DNA of 64,000 nucleotides from Bryobacterales bacterium KBS 96. Its GTDB lineage: Bacteria; Acidobacteriota; Terriglobia; Bryobacterales; Bryobacteraceae. The stretch covers positions 2,458,629 through 2,522,628 of the forward strand of contig KB906767.1 of the NCBI GenBank assembly GCA_000381625.1. The letters are read 5' to 3'. Positions 31,887-40,464 of the stretch are shown here, piece after piece; positions within the stretch are counted from its first letter, which is position 1, and every line of letters begins with the position of its first letter. The position numbers and the translations under genes were made by a program. The notes beneath the pieces were generated by a model. It saw only the letters and a list, made by a program, of their open reading frames with translations, searched no databases and was not told where the DNA came from.

Positions 31887-33056
31887 CTAACTCAATTGTT
31901 TTCGAAAACGCCACACACTCAGCAGAACGAGAACGAGTGTGAAGATCAGCAGGCCGGCAAAATTGGGCCAGAGATCCGCAATCCCGCTCCCCTTCAGCAG
32001 GCTCGATCGGGCAATAGCTGCAAAATGGTGAATCGGATTCAAAACCGTAAGGGTCTGCATCCATGCGGGCATCGCCTCGACGGGATTCAAAGCCCCCGAT
32101 AAAGCGGAGAGCGGCGGATTGATAAAGAAGGCCATCAGTTGTGCCTGCTGTGCCGTCTTGCTGAAAGTGGCGTTTACCGTTCCGAGGCCAATGCCCGACA
32201 AGATGCATAAACCCGCCCCGCAGAGCACCAACGGCAACTTTCCATGAAAAGGAACGTGGAAGGCGAGTTTCATGATTCCAACGGCCAGGAGCGACATCAG
32301 GAACAAGAGGAAAAACAGCGGCGCAATCTTGGCAATGATAATTTCCGAAGCCCCGGCCGGCGACATCAACAATTGTTCGATCGTCCCGGCTTCGCGCTCC
32401 CGGACCATGGCTCCGGCCGCGACCAGCGAACTGTTCAAGATCAACAAGAGCCCGAAAACGCCGGTCACAATAAACCAGGAATCTTCGAGGCCCGGGTTAT
32501 AAAGAAATGCGGGGAACAATTGCACCTGGCCTTGGTTGTTCATGGACGACGATACGATCCGCTCAAAACTCGTGTGAAGTCCCTGGTTTCTAAGCCCGTT
32601 ATTATAGGTTTGAATCACGCCCTCCGCGTAGCCCTGGCTAATGGCCGCAGTATTGGCATTCATTGCATTCAACAAAAACTGAATTGTTGTCGACCGCCCT
32701 CGTTGCAAATTTCGCGCGTAATCGTACGGAATCACGACGCCGGCATCGATTTTGCCCTGGCTGATCGCATCGCCAAGTTGATTGACGGAAGCGTAGTAGC
32801 TGACCAGACGGAAACTTCTGCTCTCGCTCAGTACGGCAATCAGTTCACGGCTTGCAGACGTTCTGTTGTCGTCGACCGCGCCGAGCTTGACGTTGGACAC
32901 GGATGCACTCAGGGCGAAACCGAGGAGCAAGAGTTGCAGTGTGGGAGGAACAATCAGAGACAGCGCCAGGCGGCGATCGCGGCGGATCTGGCCGAACTCC
33001 TTTCGGATGAGCGCTCGAAGCCGGTGGTTGACAATTCCTTCCATGATTGCCGGCAT
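31887..33056 (-). CDS. ABC-2 type export permease (YbhR-like)
   Basis: A 389-residue permease with one N-terminal membrane helix, a large extracytoplasmic domain (about 50-180) and five C-terminal helices, including VREREAGTIEQLLMSPAGASEIIIAK, the conserved ABC-2 loop (given in two parts: VREREAGTIEQLLMSP and AGASEIIIAK). It starts 3 nt after the stop of the paired permease. With the dual ATPase it forms a YbhFSR-type exporter. Confidence 0.87.
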   Translation of the reverse strand: MPAIMEGIVNHRLRALIRKEFGQIRRDRRLALSLIVPPTLQLLLLGFALSASVSNVKLGAVDDNRTSASRELIAVLSESRSFRLVSYYASVNQLGDAISQGKIDAGVVIPYDYARNLQRGRSTTIQFLLNAMNANTAAISQGYAEGVIQTYNNGLRNQGLHTSFERIVSSSMNNQGQVQLFPAFLYNPGLEDSWFIVTGVFGLLLILNSSLVAAGAMVREREAGTIEQLLMSPAGASEIIIAKIAPLFFLLFLMSLLAVGIMKLAFHVPFHGKLPLVLCGAGLCILSGIGLGTVNATFSKTAQQAQLMAFFINPPLSALSGALNPVEAMPAWMQTLTVLNPIHHFAAIARSSLLKGSGIADLWPNFAGLLIFTLVLVLLSVWRFRKQLS

Positions 33057-33059
33057 TGA

Positions 33060-34166
33060 CTACGCCTCAACTTGCATGCGGCGCATCTTGCGCCATCCAA
33101 TGATGTAAAAAACGCCCCCAATCAGGCCGATAATCGCGACTTTGTACCAGGTCGCGGGCCAACCGCCGCCTTGCAGCAACGCGTCGCGCACCACTTCGAT
33201 GTAGTACCTGCCCCAAATGAAATCGGAGATCCAGCGCAAACCCACGGGGATATTTTCGATCGGAAACATCAAACCTGAAAGGAGAAACACGAGCAGGAAG
33301 CCCCCAAAAGCAACGGCTTGCATGGCTACTGCCTGGCTCGGAACGGCCGCTCCCACCATGGTTCCGAACGCGGCCACGCAAAACGCGTACAGGATTGTGG
33401 CTACGATGAACGGAGTTGGATCGCCCACCAGGTTCAGCCCAAAGTACGTGAACAGCAGGATGAGCATAAGCAGACATTCCAATAGAGCCACTACCATGAA
33501 CGCGAAAATCTTTCCAAGCAGGAATTCGTGCGCCGAGATGCTGGAAACAAAGACCTGGAGAATGGTTTTCTGCTCTCCTTCTTTTGCCATCGCAAGCGCG
33601 GCTAGCATGGGCGGAAACATGGACAGACCCAAAACAAAAATGCCCGGCCCATAGAACTTTTTGGACGAGCGGCCGGGGTTGTACCACAGCCGTATCGCTG
33701 TCTGGACTAGTTGAATCTGCTGCGAACCCGCCGCGCGCTTGTTGTACGCCCTCGTAATTTGGCCCGCATAGCCCGAAACCAGCTTCGCGGTATTGGCATC
33801 CGAGGCGTCGATGAGTAACTGAACCGGCGAGTTGATTCCGCGCGCCATGTCGCGTCCGAAATGCGCGGGTATTATCAGAGCGGCATGCGCCTCGTTCGAA
33901 GTGAGCGCCTCTTCAGGACGGATATCCACCGGGAAAGACGCTACATAGAACGTGCCGGAGGCGCGGAACGCGTCCAGAAAATCGCGGGAAGCCGGCGAGC
34001 TGTCAAGATCTTGCACCACAATCGGCAAGCGGTTCACGGTGAGCGAAATCGCCGTTGACATCAGAAGCAACAACACGAGCGGAAGGACAAGCGCTAATCC
34101 AAGGGTGCGCCAGTCGCGAATAGTTTGTGTCAGCTCTTTACGTGTTTGCGCGAAAATGCGTCTCAT
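33060..34166 (-). CDS. ABC-2 type export permease (YbhS-like)
   Basis: A 368-residue permease opening MRRIFAQTRKELTQTIRDW. It has the same plan as its partner: first helix at about 20-42, periplasmic domain, then five helices, with EGEQKTILQVFVSSISAHEF as the ABC-2 loop. The ATG at 34166 is chosen because the longer frame reading back over the ATPase gene is out-of-frame sequence. It is 11 nt downstream of the ATPase gene. Confidence 0.87.
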   Translation of the reverse strand: MRRIFAQTRKELTQTIRDWRTLGLALVLPLVLLLLMSTAISLTVNRLPIVVQDLDSSPASRDFLDAFRASGTFYVASFPVDIRPEEALTSNEAHAALIIPAHFGRDMARGINSPVQLLIDASDANTAKLVSGYAGQITRAYNKRAAGSQQIQLVQTAIRLWYNPGRSSKKFYGPGIFVLGLSMFPPMLAALAMAKEGEQKTILQVFVSSISAHEFLLGKIFAFMVVALLECLLMLILLFTYFGLNLVGDPTPFIVATILYAFCVAAFGTMVGAAVPSQAVAMQAVAFGGFLLVFLLSGLMFPIENIPVGLRWISDFIWGRYYIEVVRDALLQGGGWPATWYKVAIIGLIGGVFYIIGWRKMRRMQVEA

Positions 34167-34177
34167 CGATCCTGCCT

Positions 34178-36160
34178 TTACTCCTCGGCTGCCACTTTGC
34201 CGTGCTGCTTTGCCTTTTCCACAATGCTGATGAACACATCCTCCATCGAAAAACGCTCTTGCCTTGCGCTCACGACTCGAATGCCGCTGGCTTCCAGAGT
34301 TTCGGTTGTCGATCGCAGACCGCTTTCGGCGCCATCTTCCGTGATCACGTGGAGCCGATCGCCAAATAGCGAAACACGCCAGCGTTCGGCGCTCGCCTTG
34401 AGCAGATCCGCCGCACGCTGAGGCTGGTCGACCACAAATTCGAGCAGATGTCCGGTTTGTTCGTTTTTCACGTCGCTCGGACTGCCCTCCGCGACCAGTT
34501 CGCCCGCAACCATCAGACCCAGACGATTGCATTGTTCGGACTCTTCGAGGTAGTGGGTAGTCACCAGGATGGCTGTGCCGGCATCCGCCAGCCGGTTAAT
34601 CATGGTCCAGAAGGCGCGGCGCGCCAAGGGATCGACACCCGAAGTGGGTTCGTCGAGAAACAGGACATGCGGCTCGTGCATAATGGCGGCGCCGAAGGCT
34701 ACGCGCTGCTTCCAACCGCCCGGCAGGCTGCCGGTGATTTGGTTCTGCTTGCCCTCAAGACCGGAGAACGCCAGCACCCAACGCCTTTTCTCATCCCGCT
34801 CGCGCTCAGGCACGCCGTAGACGCCGGCGAAGAAGTTGAGATTCTCTTCAATGGAAAGGTCGTCGTAGAGGGAAAACTTCTGCGACATGTACCCAATCCG
34901 CCGGCGCACTTCCGGAGAGCGTAAGGTGCGTTCGCCGGCGAGTTGAACATCTCCCTGCGTGGGCTCCAGCAGGCCGCACAGCATCTTTATAGTGGTTGTC
35001 TTGCCTGCGCCGTTCGCTCCCAACAAACCATATACTTCCCCATAGCGCACTCGGAGGTCGACATTCTTTACGGCGGGAAATGCGCCAAATTTTTTTGTGA
35101 GATTGCTCGCCCCAATTGCTATATGGCCGCGCAATTGCCCGTGCGGATGGCGGCCCGGGAATGGTGTATCAGGAACGTCTTGGCCCAGACTCCGCAATTT
35201 TGCGACGAAGGTGTTCTCGAGGGTTGGTTCGCCCACGCTCACCTCCGCAATCGGAAGTCCCGCCGAGTTCATTTCCTTTTGAAGAAGCTGCTCCGCTCGA
35301 TCGGGCCGGTCGGCAAGGATGTCGAGCCTGTCGCCGAAGCGTTGCACATCGAGGATCTCTTTGTTTGGTCCGCTGATTTCAGAAATGACCCGCTCGGCTT
35401 TGCCTAAATCCGCTGTGCGGAGTTCCAGTCGCTTGGCGCCCAGGCTGGCCCTCAGTTCCGCCGGCGTACCAATTTGCTGAATGACGCCCTGGTGCATCAG
35501 AGCTACACGATGGCATCTCTCGGCTTCGTCCAAGTAAGGAGTGGCCACAACGATCGTCAAGCCGGCCGACGCCAGGTGCGCAAGAGTGTCCCAGAATTCC
35601 CTACGCGAAACGGGATCGACGCCGGTGGTGGGCTCATCGAGCAAAAGAACGCGAGGTTCAGGCACTAGTGCGCAGGCGAGCGCCAGTTTCTGCTTCATTC
35701 CGCCGCTAAGCCGACCGGCCAGGCGGCCCGCAAAGCGGTCCATGTCGAACATCTGCAAATAGCGGCGGCCTCGTTCGACGATCTCGTTCGGAGGAACGCG
35801 GCGCAGATCGCCAATGTACCGGATGTTCTCGGAGACGCTCAGATCCGGGTACAAGCTGAACGTCTGCGTGAGATAACCGGTTTGAAAGCGCGCCTCACGC
35901 GCAGGGCGGCCAAAGATCGTCGCCGAACCGGCGCTTGCTTCCATGACGCCGGCGAGGACCTGGAACGTGGACGTCTTACCAGCGCCGTCGGGACCAATCA
36001 GCCCGAAGATCTCGCCGTCAGCGATATCCAGATTGATACCGCGTACAGCTTTAAGAGCGCCATAGTGTTTCGAAAGATCGCTGACGCGGATAGCAGGGAA
36101 TTCCGATCCCTTGCCGCGACATTCTTCGGATGTCGCGCGACCTTGATTTGCTTCGTGCAT
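34178..36160 (-). CDS. Dual ABC-transporter ATPase (YbhF-like)
   Basis: A 660-residue protein with two nucleotide-binding domains. NBD1 has Walker A GPDGAGKT, signature LSGGMKQ and Walker B VLLLDEPTTGVDP. NBD2 has Walker A GANGAGKT, signature LPGGWKQ (Pro in place of the usual Ser, so possibly altered) and Walker B VLFLDEPTSGVDP. This tandem layout is that of YbhF. It probably uses ATP to drive drug or lipid-like export through the two permeases. The start ATG overlaps the HlyD-type gene stop. Confidence 0.9.
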   Translation of the reverse strand: MHEANQGRATSEECRGKGSEFPAIRVSDLSKHYGALKAVRGINLDIADGEIFGLIGPDGAGKTSTFQVLAGVMEASAGSATIFGRPAREARFQTGYLTQTFSLYPDLSVSENIRYIGDLRRVPPNEIVERGRRYLQMFDMDRFAGRLAGRLSGGMKQKLALACALVPEPRVLLLDEPTTGVDPVSRREFWDTLAHLASAGLTIVVATPYLDEAERCHRVALMHQGVIQQIGTPAELRASLGAKRLELRTADLGKAERVISEISGPNKEILDVQRFGDRLDILADRPDRAEQLLQKEMNSAGLPIAEVSVGEPTLENTFVAKLRSLGQDVPDTPFPGRHPHGQLRGHIAIGASNLTKKFGAFPAVKNVDLRVRYGEVYGLLGANGAGKTTTIKMLCGLLEPTQGDVQLAGERTLRSPEVRRRIGYMSQKFSLYDDLSIEENLNFFAGVYGVPERERDEKRRWVLAFSGLEGKQNQITGSLPGGWKQRVAFGAAIMHEPHVLFLDEPTSGVDPLARRAFWTMINRLADAGTAILVTTHYLEESEQCNRLGLMVAGELVAEGSPSDVKNEQTGHLLEFVVDQPQRAADLLKASAERWRVSLFGDRLHVITEDGAESGLRSTTETLEASGIRVVSARQERFSMEDVFISIVEKAKQHGKVAAEE

Positions 36161-37431
36161 CACTTGCGACGGCCTTCGGGCCACGTGTCGCCGTGGACGA
36201 GAATTTCTCCGTCAGCCGGCATACCGGGTTTCGCAAATCCGAGCGCGGCCTTCAACTGGAGCTTGACGCCAACCACCTGTTTGACTCGTTCGTCGCGGAA
36301 ATATGTGTTTTCCGGCGTGAACGTCGCCGTTGGATCGATGCGGGACACATAAGCATCGATTGCCTGATTGGGACTGGAATCAAGATAGATACGCGCGGGT
36401 TGCCCGACTTTGACTTTGCCTATCTGTCCTTCAGGCACAAACCCTCGTAAGTAAACCTTGCTCAAGTCGACAAGAGTGACAATTGCCGTGCCGGCCGTTA
36501 CGACTTCTCCCGGTTCGGCCGCGCGAGTCGCCACGGTGCCGCTGAACGGGGCTACTACCGTGAGATCCTGGCGATTTGCTTCCGCTTCCCGCAATTGCGC
36601 GCGAGCTTCTTCCGTATTGGAATGAGCACTGGCGATTTCCGCCTCCTGCTGCGCAATCTGCTTTCGCACGATGGAAACCTGGGCCTCGCGGATACTCGGG
36701 TTCTGCAGATTGGCTTTAGCCATGGTCAAGGCGCCCCGCGCCGCATCTACCCGGCGTTTTGCCGCGGCCACTGCGGCCGCCTCCTGGTCGGCCGTGGCGG
36801 CGGCTTGCTTTCCCTGGCGTTCGGATACAGCGCCCGTTTGTGCGAGGCGTGTGTATGCTTCTTTATCGAAAGAGGCAATCTGATAAGAAGCCTCACGTTG
36901 CGCAATGTCCGCCTCCGCGGCCGCAAGATCCGCTTGTGCCTGGCTGACACGGCCTTCCGCGTCAATTTCAGATTGCGCTGCCTGTAGCTGATTCTGCTGA
37001 AGCTGCTCTTGCAACACAGCGATCTGGTCGCGCGCCGATTTGGCTCGAGCTTCCGCTCCCACGACTGCGGCGCGGGCTTGCTCCTCGCGCGCGCGTACCT
37101 GCTCATCACTAAGAACGGCTATAATCTCGCCGGCCTTGACGCTGTCGCCTTCTCGCACACGGACTTCAAGAATGTGCCCGCTCGTTTTGGCGGCAAGCGC
37201 CGAAACATCTCCTTCAATCCGGCCGCTGAGGGCCACAAGACTGTCCGGCAGCAACGGCTGCGCAAACCATGTCCTCCAAATCCAATAAGCGCCGACTGCA
37301 AGCGCGAAAACAGCCGCTATCAGAACCAATCGGCGGCGAAAACGAGCTGCGGGCGGCGCCAGGGCCGAGGGGGCAGACGGCCTCTCTGAGTTGTTTGTGC
37401 GGGGGCTGCTCGCCGTAACCTGCTCCTTCAT
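36160..37431 (-). CDS. HlyD-family membrane-fusion protein (YbhG-like)
   Basis: A 423-residue periplasmic adaptor with one N-terminal membrane helix (LVLIAAVFALAVGAYWIW, about 35-52), a lipoyl/barrel-sandwich half (GRIEGDVSALAAKTSGHILEV in parts), a long coiled coil (about 110-280) and the second half with VVAPFSGTVATRAAEPGEVV. It links the inner-membrane ABC exporter to the TolC protein. Its start overlaps the regulator's stop by 4 nt, so repressor and exporter are co-transcribed. Confidence 0.88.
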   Translation of the reverse strand: MKEQVTASSPRTNNSERPSAPSALAPPAARFRRRLVLIAAVFALAVGAYWIWRTWFAQPLLPDSLVALSGRIEGDVSALAAKTSGHILEVRVREGDSVKAGEIIAVLSDEQVRAREEQARAAVVGAEARAKSARDQIAVLQEQLQQNQLQAAQSEIDAEGRVSQAQADLAAAEADIAQREASYQIASFDKEAYTRLAQTGAVSERQGKQAAATADQEAAAVAAAKRRVDAARGALTMAKANLQNPSIREAQVSIVRKQIAQQEAEIASAHSNTEEARAQLREAEANRQDLTVVAPFSGTVATRAAEPGEVVTAGTAIVTLVDLSKVYLRGFVPEGQIGKVKVGQPARIYLDSSPNQAIDAYVSRIDPTATFTPENTYFRDERVKQVVGVKLQLKAALGFAKPGMPADGEILVHGDTWPEGRRK

Positions 37432-38144
37432 GTCCGTTTGCTCCGGTGTCGTGACGCGGCGGCCTTCGTGCGCGCGCCCCCTAGGTCGCGAAGATAGGCG
37501 AGAGAAAAGTCCGCTATGTGATCGGCGATCCGGTCTACTTGTTCAGGATTCATCTTCAGGCCCGGCCAAAGCCGCACGAGCAGCGGCCCCTCCAGCAAAT
37601 AAAATATGATTTGCCCCATTACGCTGTGCGCGCACAAATGGGTTTTCTCGTCGCCGGGAGGCAAGCCGCTTATTCTTCCAACCAGTTCACACAAGCGCTC
37701 GTAGAGCGGCCGCGACACCTCGTTGATGATCTTTGCCAAAGCGGGAGTCGGCCGCGTGAGCTCGTGAACCATAATTTGGAAGCGCCAATCTGCCAGATCT
37801 CTGCCGCAGATCGTACGCAGCCGCGTTCGAATAACCGTTCGCAAGATATCTTCCGGAGGAATGTCTTGATCGAGAGCGTGATGTAACGCCTCGACCTCGG
37901 TGGTTTGCGGCAGCAATTGTTGCAGCACTTCCGTGTAGAGTCCCAGCTTGTCGCCGAAATGGTAATTCACAAGCGCGACGTTCGCGTGGGCGCGCATACA
38001 AATCTGGCGAATGGTCGCGCCGTGATAACCGGCTTCGGCAAAGACCTCTCCGGCCGCCTGCAGCAGCCGGGCGCGAGTATCGTCGCCGGCCGGCTCTTCC
38101 GCGTGTGCCGCTTTGCGCTTCGTTTTGAGACTTTCCGCCAACAT
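37428..38144 (-). CDS. TetR/CecR-family repressor of the efflux operon
   Basis: A 238-residue regulator. The TetR helix-turn-helix is at about residues 24-70 (AAGEVFAEAGYHGATIRQI and ANVALVNYHFGDKLGLY). The C-terminal ligand-binding domain is of the CecR/DUF1956 type (MVHELTRPTPALAKIINEV). In E. coli CecR (YbiH) controls the ybhGFSR operon, and gene order here is the same. An inverted repeat covering the start codon is the likely self-operator. Confidence 0.88.
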   Translation of the reverse strand: MLAESLKTKRKAAHAEEPAGDDTRARLLQAAGEVFAEAGYHGATIRQICMRAHANVALVNYHFGDKLGLYTEVLQQLLPQTTEVEALHHALDQDIPPEDILRTVIRTRLRTICGRDLADWRFQIMVHELTRPTPALAKIINEVSRPLYERLCELVGRISGLPPGDEKTHLCAHSVMGQIIFYLLEGPLLVRLWPGLKMNPEQVDRIADHIADFSLAYLRDLGGARTKAAASRHRSKRT

Positions 38145-38174
38145 TAAACAGCAGTTTAAAATAGTTGTTTAATG
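38142..38174. promoter_or_regulatory. Inverted repeat overlapping the cecR-like start (operator)
   Basis: CATTAAACA (38142-38150) and TGTTTAATG (38166-38174) are perfect 9-bp inverted arms with a 15-bp spacer, AT-rich and covering the start codon of the repressor gene. Position and symmetry fit a TetR-type autoregulatory operator. The internal TTTAAA adds symmetry. Confidence 0.65.
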
Positions 38175-38552
38175 CTGTCAACCGAAAAATGGGTATCGAC
38201 CATGGACGAGCCTCATTTGGCTGCGCACTTCCGAACCGCAAGCTCGAAACGGAGTCGCCTCGCGGCAGCAAGCGGGCTTTTCGCAGTCCTGGAACAGTAG
38301 TGTCGGCGCGAGTACGGCAATCTAGTCGAACATAGAGCCGTGACTGGAATGGGGCGACCTGCCGGTGCGTCGCTTTGCTCCATTTTCCGGAGCAGACGCT
38401 GACGGCAACTTAGGATGGGTGGTTTTCGAGCTGAACTCCGAGCCCTTGTGGACGTGCCGCTGGAATCGACAGCACGCGTTTAACGCCTACGAACAGCACC
38501 TTGCGAGCCAAGCCGGAGTTTAAGGACTTAAGATCGGACCAAAGGGCAGGAA
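38175..38552. other. Gene-free region between cecR-like and DUF948-like genes
   Basis: About 378 bp without a supported gene. It should carry the promoter of the leftward efflux operon close to the inverted repeat. No terminator or repeat was recognised in the rest. Confidence 0.35.
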
Positions 38553-39056
38553 TCAGATGAACATCTCTTCGTCTGAAGTTGCGTGATCGACGGTCGGGCG
38601 ATTCGCCCGGCCAAGGGCAGTTATGCCGGCGCGAAGGCCGGAAAGAACGCCATGGACCTCGCGAATGGGCGAAAGCACGCCGCGCTGAACGGCATGAACA
38701 GTCTGTTGTGTCCGGCTCATGGCGTCGTCCAGAACCATCTCGGCCCGTTCAATCTGAACCCGAGCCCGAGTGGTCGCGTCGCTTACCAAGCCCTCAATTT
38801 TCGCAAGCTGATCCTTGCTCATATCGAGCATCACGATGGCCCGATTGCTGATTTCGGCGGCATGCTGTTTTGTCTCGGAAACAGTTTGCTTTGCCAGTTC
38901 CACCAGCTTGGTAGTCTCCGGCAGGAAGCCGTTCACCTTCTCCTCCAGGCGTTTGACGGCAAAAAGTACGCCGACCAGCGCACACGCCTGAGCAATCATC
39001 GCGATCGCCGTCAAAATAACGAAGACCGTCAGAATAAGAAGCAGAGTCGGATCCAT
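38553..39056 (-). CDS. DUF948-like membrane-anchored coiled-coil protein
   Basis: A 167-residue protein: an N-terminal membrane helix (LLLILTVFVILTAIAMIAQ, about 4-22) followed by a long helical region with many Ala/Gln/Glu (VELAKQTVSETKQHAAEI and onward), as in DUF948 general-stress-type proteins. The C-terminus ends in an acidic tail (TSDEEMFI). It lies just downstream of a YtxH-like gene, a pairing seen in stress-related envelope loci. Function unknown. Confidence 0.65.
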   Translation of the reverse strand: MDPTLLLILTVFVILTAIAMIAQACALVGVLFAVKRLEEKVNGFLPETTKLVELAKQTVSETKQHAAEISNRAIVMLDMSKDQLAKIEGLVSDATTRARVQIERAEMVLDDAMSRTQQTVHAVQRGVLSPIREVHGVLSGLRAGITALGRANRPTVDHATSDEEMFI

Positions 39057-39109
39057 GGGCTCCTATGACCTCATTTCACTCGCCCAACAGAGGCGGAGCG
39101 GGCGTCTAG

Positions 39110-39454
39110 TTAGACGCCCTCACCGCTCGGTGACTTTTCAAAACTGGAGACCGCATCCCGGTAAGCTTGCTTGCCGGCTTCCACCGCTGAACTCAAGTTG
39201 TCCTTGCGGCGGTTAACTTCCTGCTTGCCGCGCTCCAACACGTCGCCGGCGGCATTGCGAACCTCTTCCGTGCGCCGCTTCACGTAATCCGTACTCTCGT
39301 TGGCGCGGGACTTGAGGTAATCTCCACTCTCCCCGGCTTTCGATTTCAAAAATTCGCGGGTCTCGGCGCCGGATTTCGGAGCGATCAGAACGCCCGCTGC
39401 AACGCCCAACCCGAGGCCCAGCAGAAAATAGCCAAACCCATTTTTCTCTTCCAT
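39110..39454 (-). CDS. YtxH-domain protein
   Basis: A 114-residue protein with the YtxH hallmark: a glycine-rich membrane helix (GYFLLGLGLGVAAGVLIAPKSG) that ends in APKSGxETR, followed by an amphipathic charged helix with repeated SKAGESGDYLKSRANES-type motifs. YtxH/LEA-like proteins are linked to general stress. It precedes the DUF948-like gene on the same strand with a 53-bp gap. Confidence 0.85.
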   Translation of the reverse strand: MEEKNGFGYFLLGLGLGVAAGVLIAPKSGAETREFLKSKAGESGDYLKSRANESTDYVKRRTEEVRNAAGDVLERGKQEVNRRKDNLSSAVEAGKQAYRDAVSSFEKSPSGEGV

Positions 39455-39637
39455 TGAATTACCTCCAACTATGCCTTATTTGAAGTGTACCCGAAGCGTG
39501 GGCGGCCACCGTAGCAGATTCCCAAAGCAGAACGGCAAAGAAGCGAGTCCAGCTTCCGTCCGACGGGATCCCTTTCGAGCACGCTTGCTCTCTACGCCTG
39601 TAAGAGCGTGTTAGACTCGCAAACGTTTCTGGAAACC

Positions 39638-40192
39638 ATGAGGCTGCCGGGCAAACCAAAGAAGAAGCTAGGTGAAGACCAACTCTGGGAATTGGCCTTG
39701 CGGTCGCTTGGCGGACGGGCTTATGCGGCCGCGGAACTGCGGAGAAAGCTGGCGCTCAGAGCGGAGACTCCCGCCGCTCTCGATCGAACCATGAAGAAAT
39801 TGCAGGATTATGGCCTGCTGAACGACATCCGGTTTGCCGAATCGTATGCGACTGCCCGGCTTGAGGGCCAGGGGCTGGGAGCGCGGCGGGTGCTGGCGGA
39901 TCTACGGGCAAAGCGCGTCTCACCGGGTATCGCCGAAAATGCAGTCCGCCAGACATACGCCGAGACCGACGAACTCGACCTGATTGAGAAGTATCTACAG
40001 CGAAAATTCCGAGGGAAGAACGTTCGGGAATATCTTTCGGAAGACAAACATTTGGCCTCCGCTTTCCGGCGTTTGCGTACCGCAGGTTTCAGCGCGGGAG
40101 GCTCAATCCGGGTCCTGAAGCGTTATACAGGACGCGCGGAAGAGTTGGAGTCGATGGACGAGCCGGAGGGAGAGGACGAGACAATTCGCTGA
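39638..40192 (+). CDS. recX: Regulatory protein RecX
   Basis: A 184-residue RecX-family protein built of three-helix repeats: ALRSLGGRAYAAAELRRKL, LNDIRFAESYATARLEGQGL then GARRVLADLRAKRVSPGIAE, and KNVREYLSEDKHLASAFRRL. RecX caps and inhibits RecA filaments. The ATG at 39638 is preferred; an upstream GTG adds ten residues. recA is not adjacent. The acidic C-terminal tail (DEPEGEDETIR) is not part of the fold. Confidence 0.85.
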   Translation: MRLPGKPKKKLGEDQLWELALRSLGGRAYAAAELRRKLALRAETPAALDRTMKKLQDYGLLNDIRFAESYATARLEGQGLGARRVLADLRAKRVSPGIAENAVRQTYAETDELDLIEKYLQRKFRGKNVREYLSEDKHLASAFRRLRTAGFSAGGSIRVLKRYTGRAEELESMDEPEGEDETIR

Positions 40193-40229
40193 TCGAACTC
40201 AGGCGCCGGCCACCGGCGCGATCTTAAGA

Positions 40230-40284
40230 TAGGAGAATGTTTTTCTTGCGGGCGTCCCGCGCCCGCAAGAAAAACATTCTCCTA
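40230..40284. repeat. Perfect 25-bp inverted repeat (REP-like palindrome)
   Basis: The left arm at 40230-40254 starts TAGGAGAATGTTTTTC and ends TTGCGGGCG; the right arm at 40260-40284 is its exact reverse complement; the loop is TCCCG. It lies between recX and the convergent permease gene. The T-run is on the 5' side and the A-run on the 3' side of the GC stem on both strands, opposite to an intrinsic terminator, so a dispersed palindromic element is the better reading. Only one copy was seen here. Confidence 0.75.
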
Positions 40285-40464
40285 CGCGTGCTCTCCAAGC
40301 TGCGGAGGCAACCATTTGTTGTGCGTCACAGCGTCCGGATCATACTCGTACGCGGGCTCAAAAAGCGCGCCAGAGTGAGTCGTTCTCTCTCGCCACACGG
40401 CTCATCCAATCTATTCCAGTTCAATCCTCTTTTCATCCTTCGTTGTGGCCCGAAGGACCATGAG

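Noticed and set aside
40230-40284. Reading the 25-bp palindrome as a bidirectional terminator
   Set aside because: T-run and A-run polarity is reversed on both strands.
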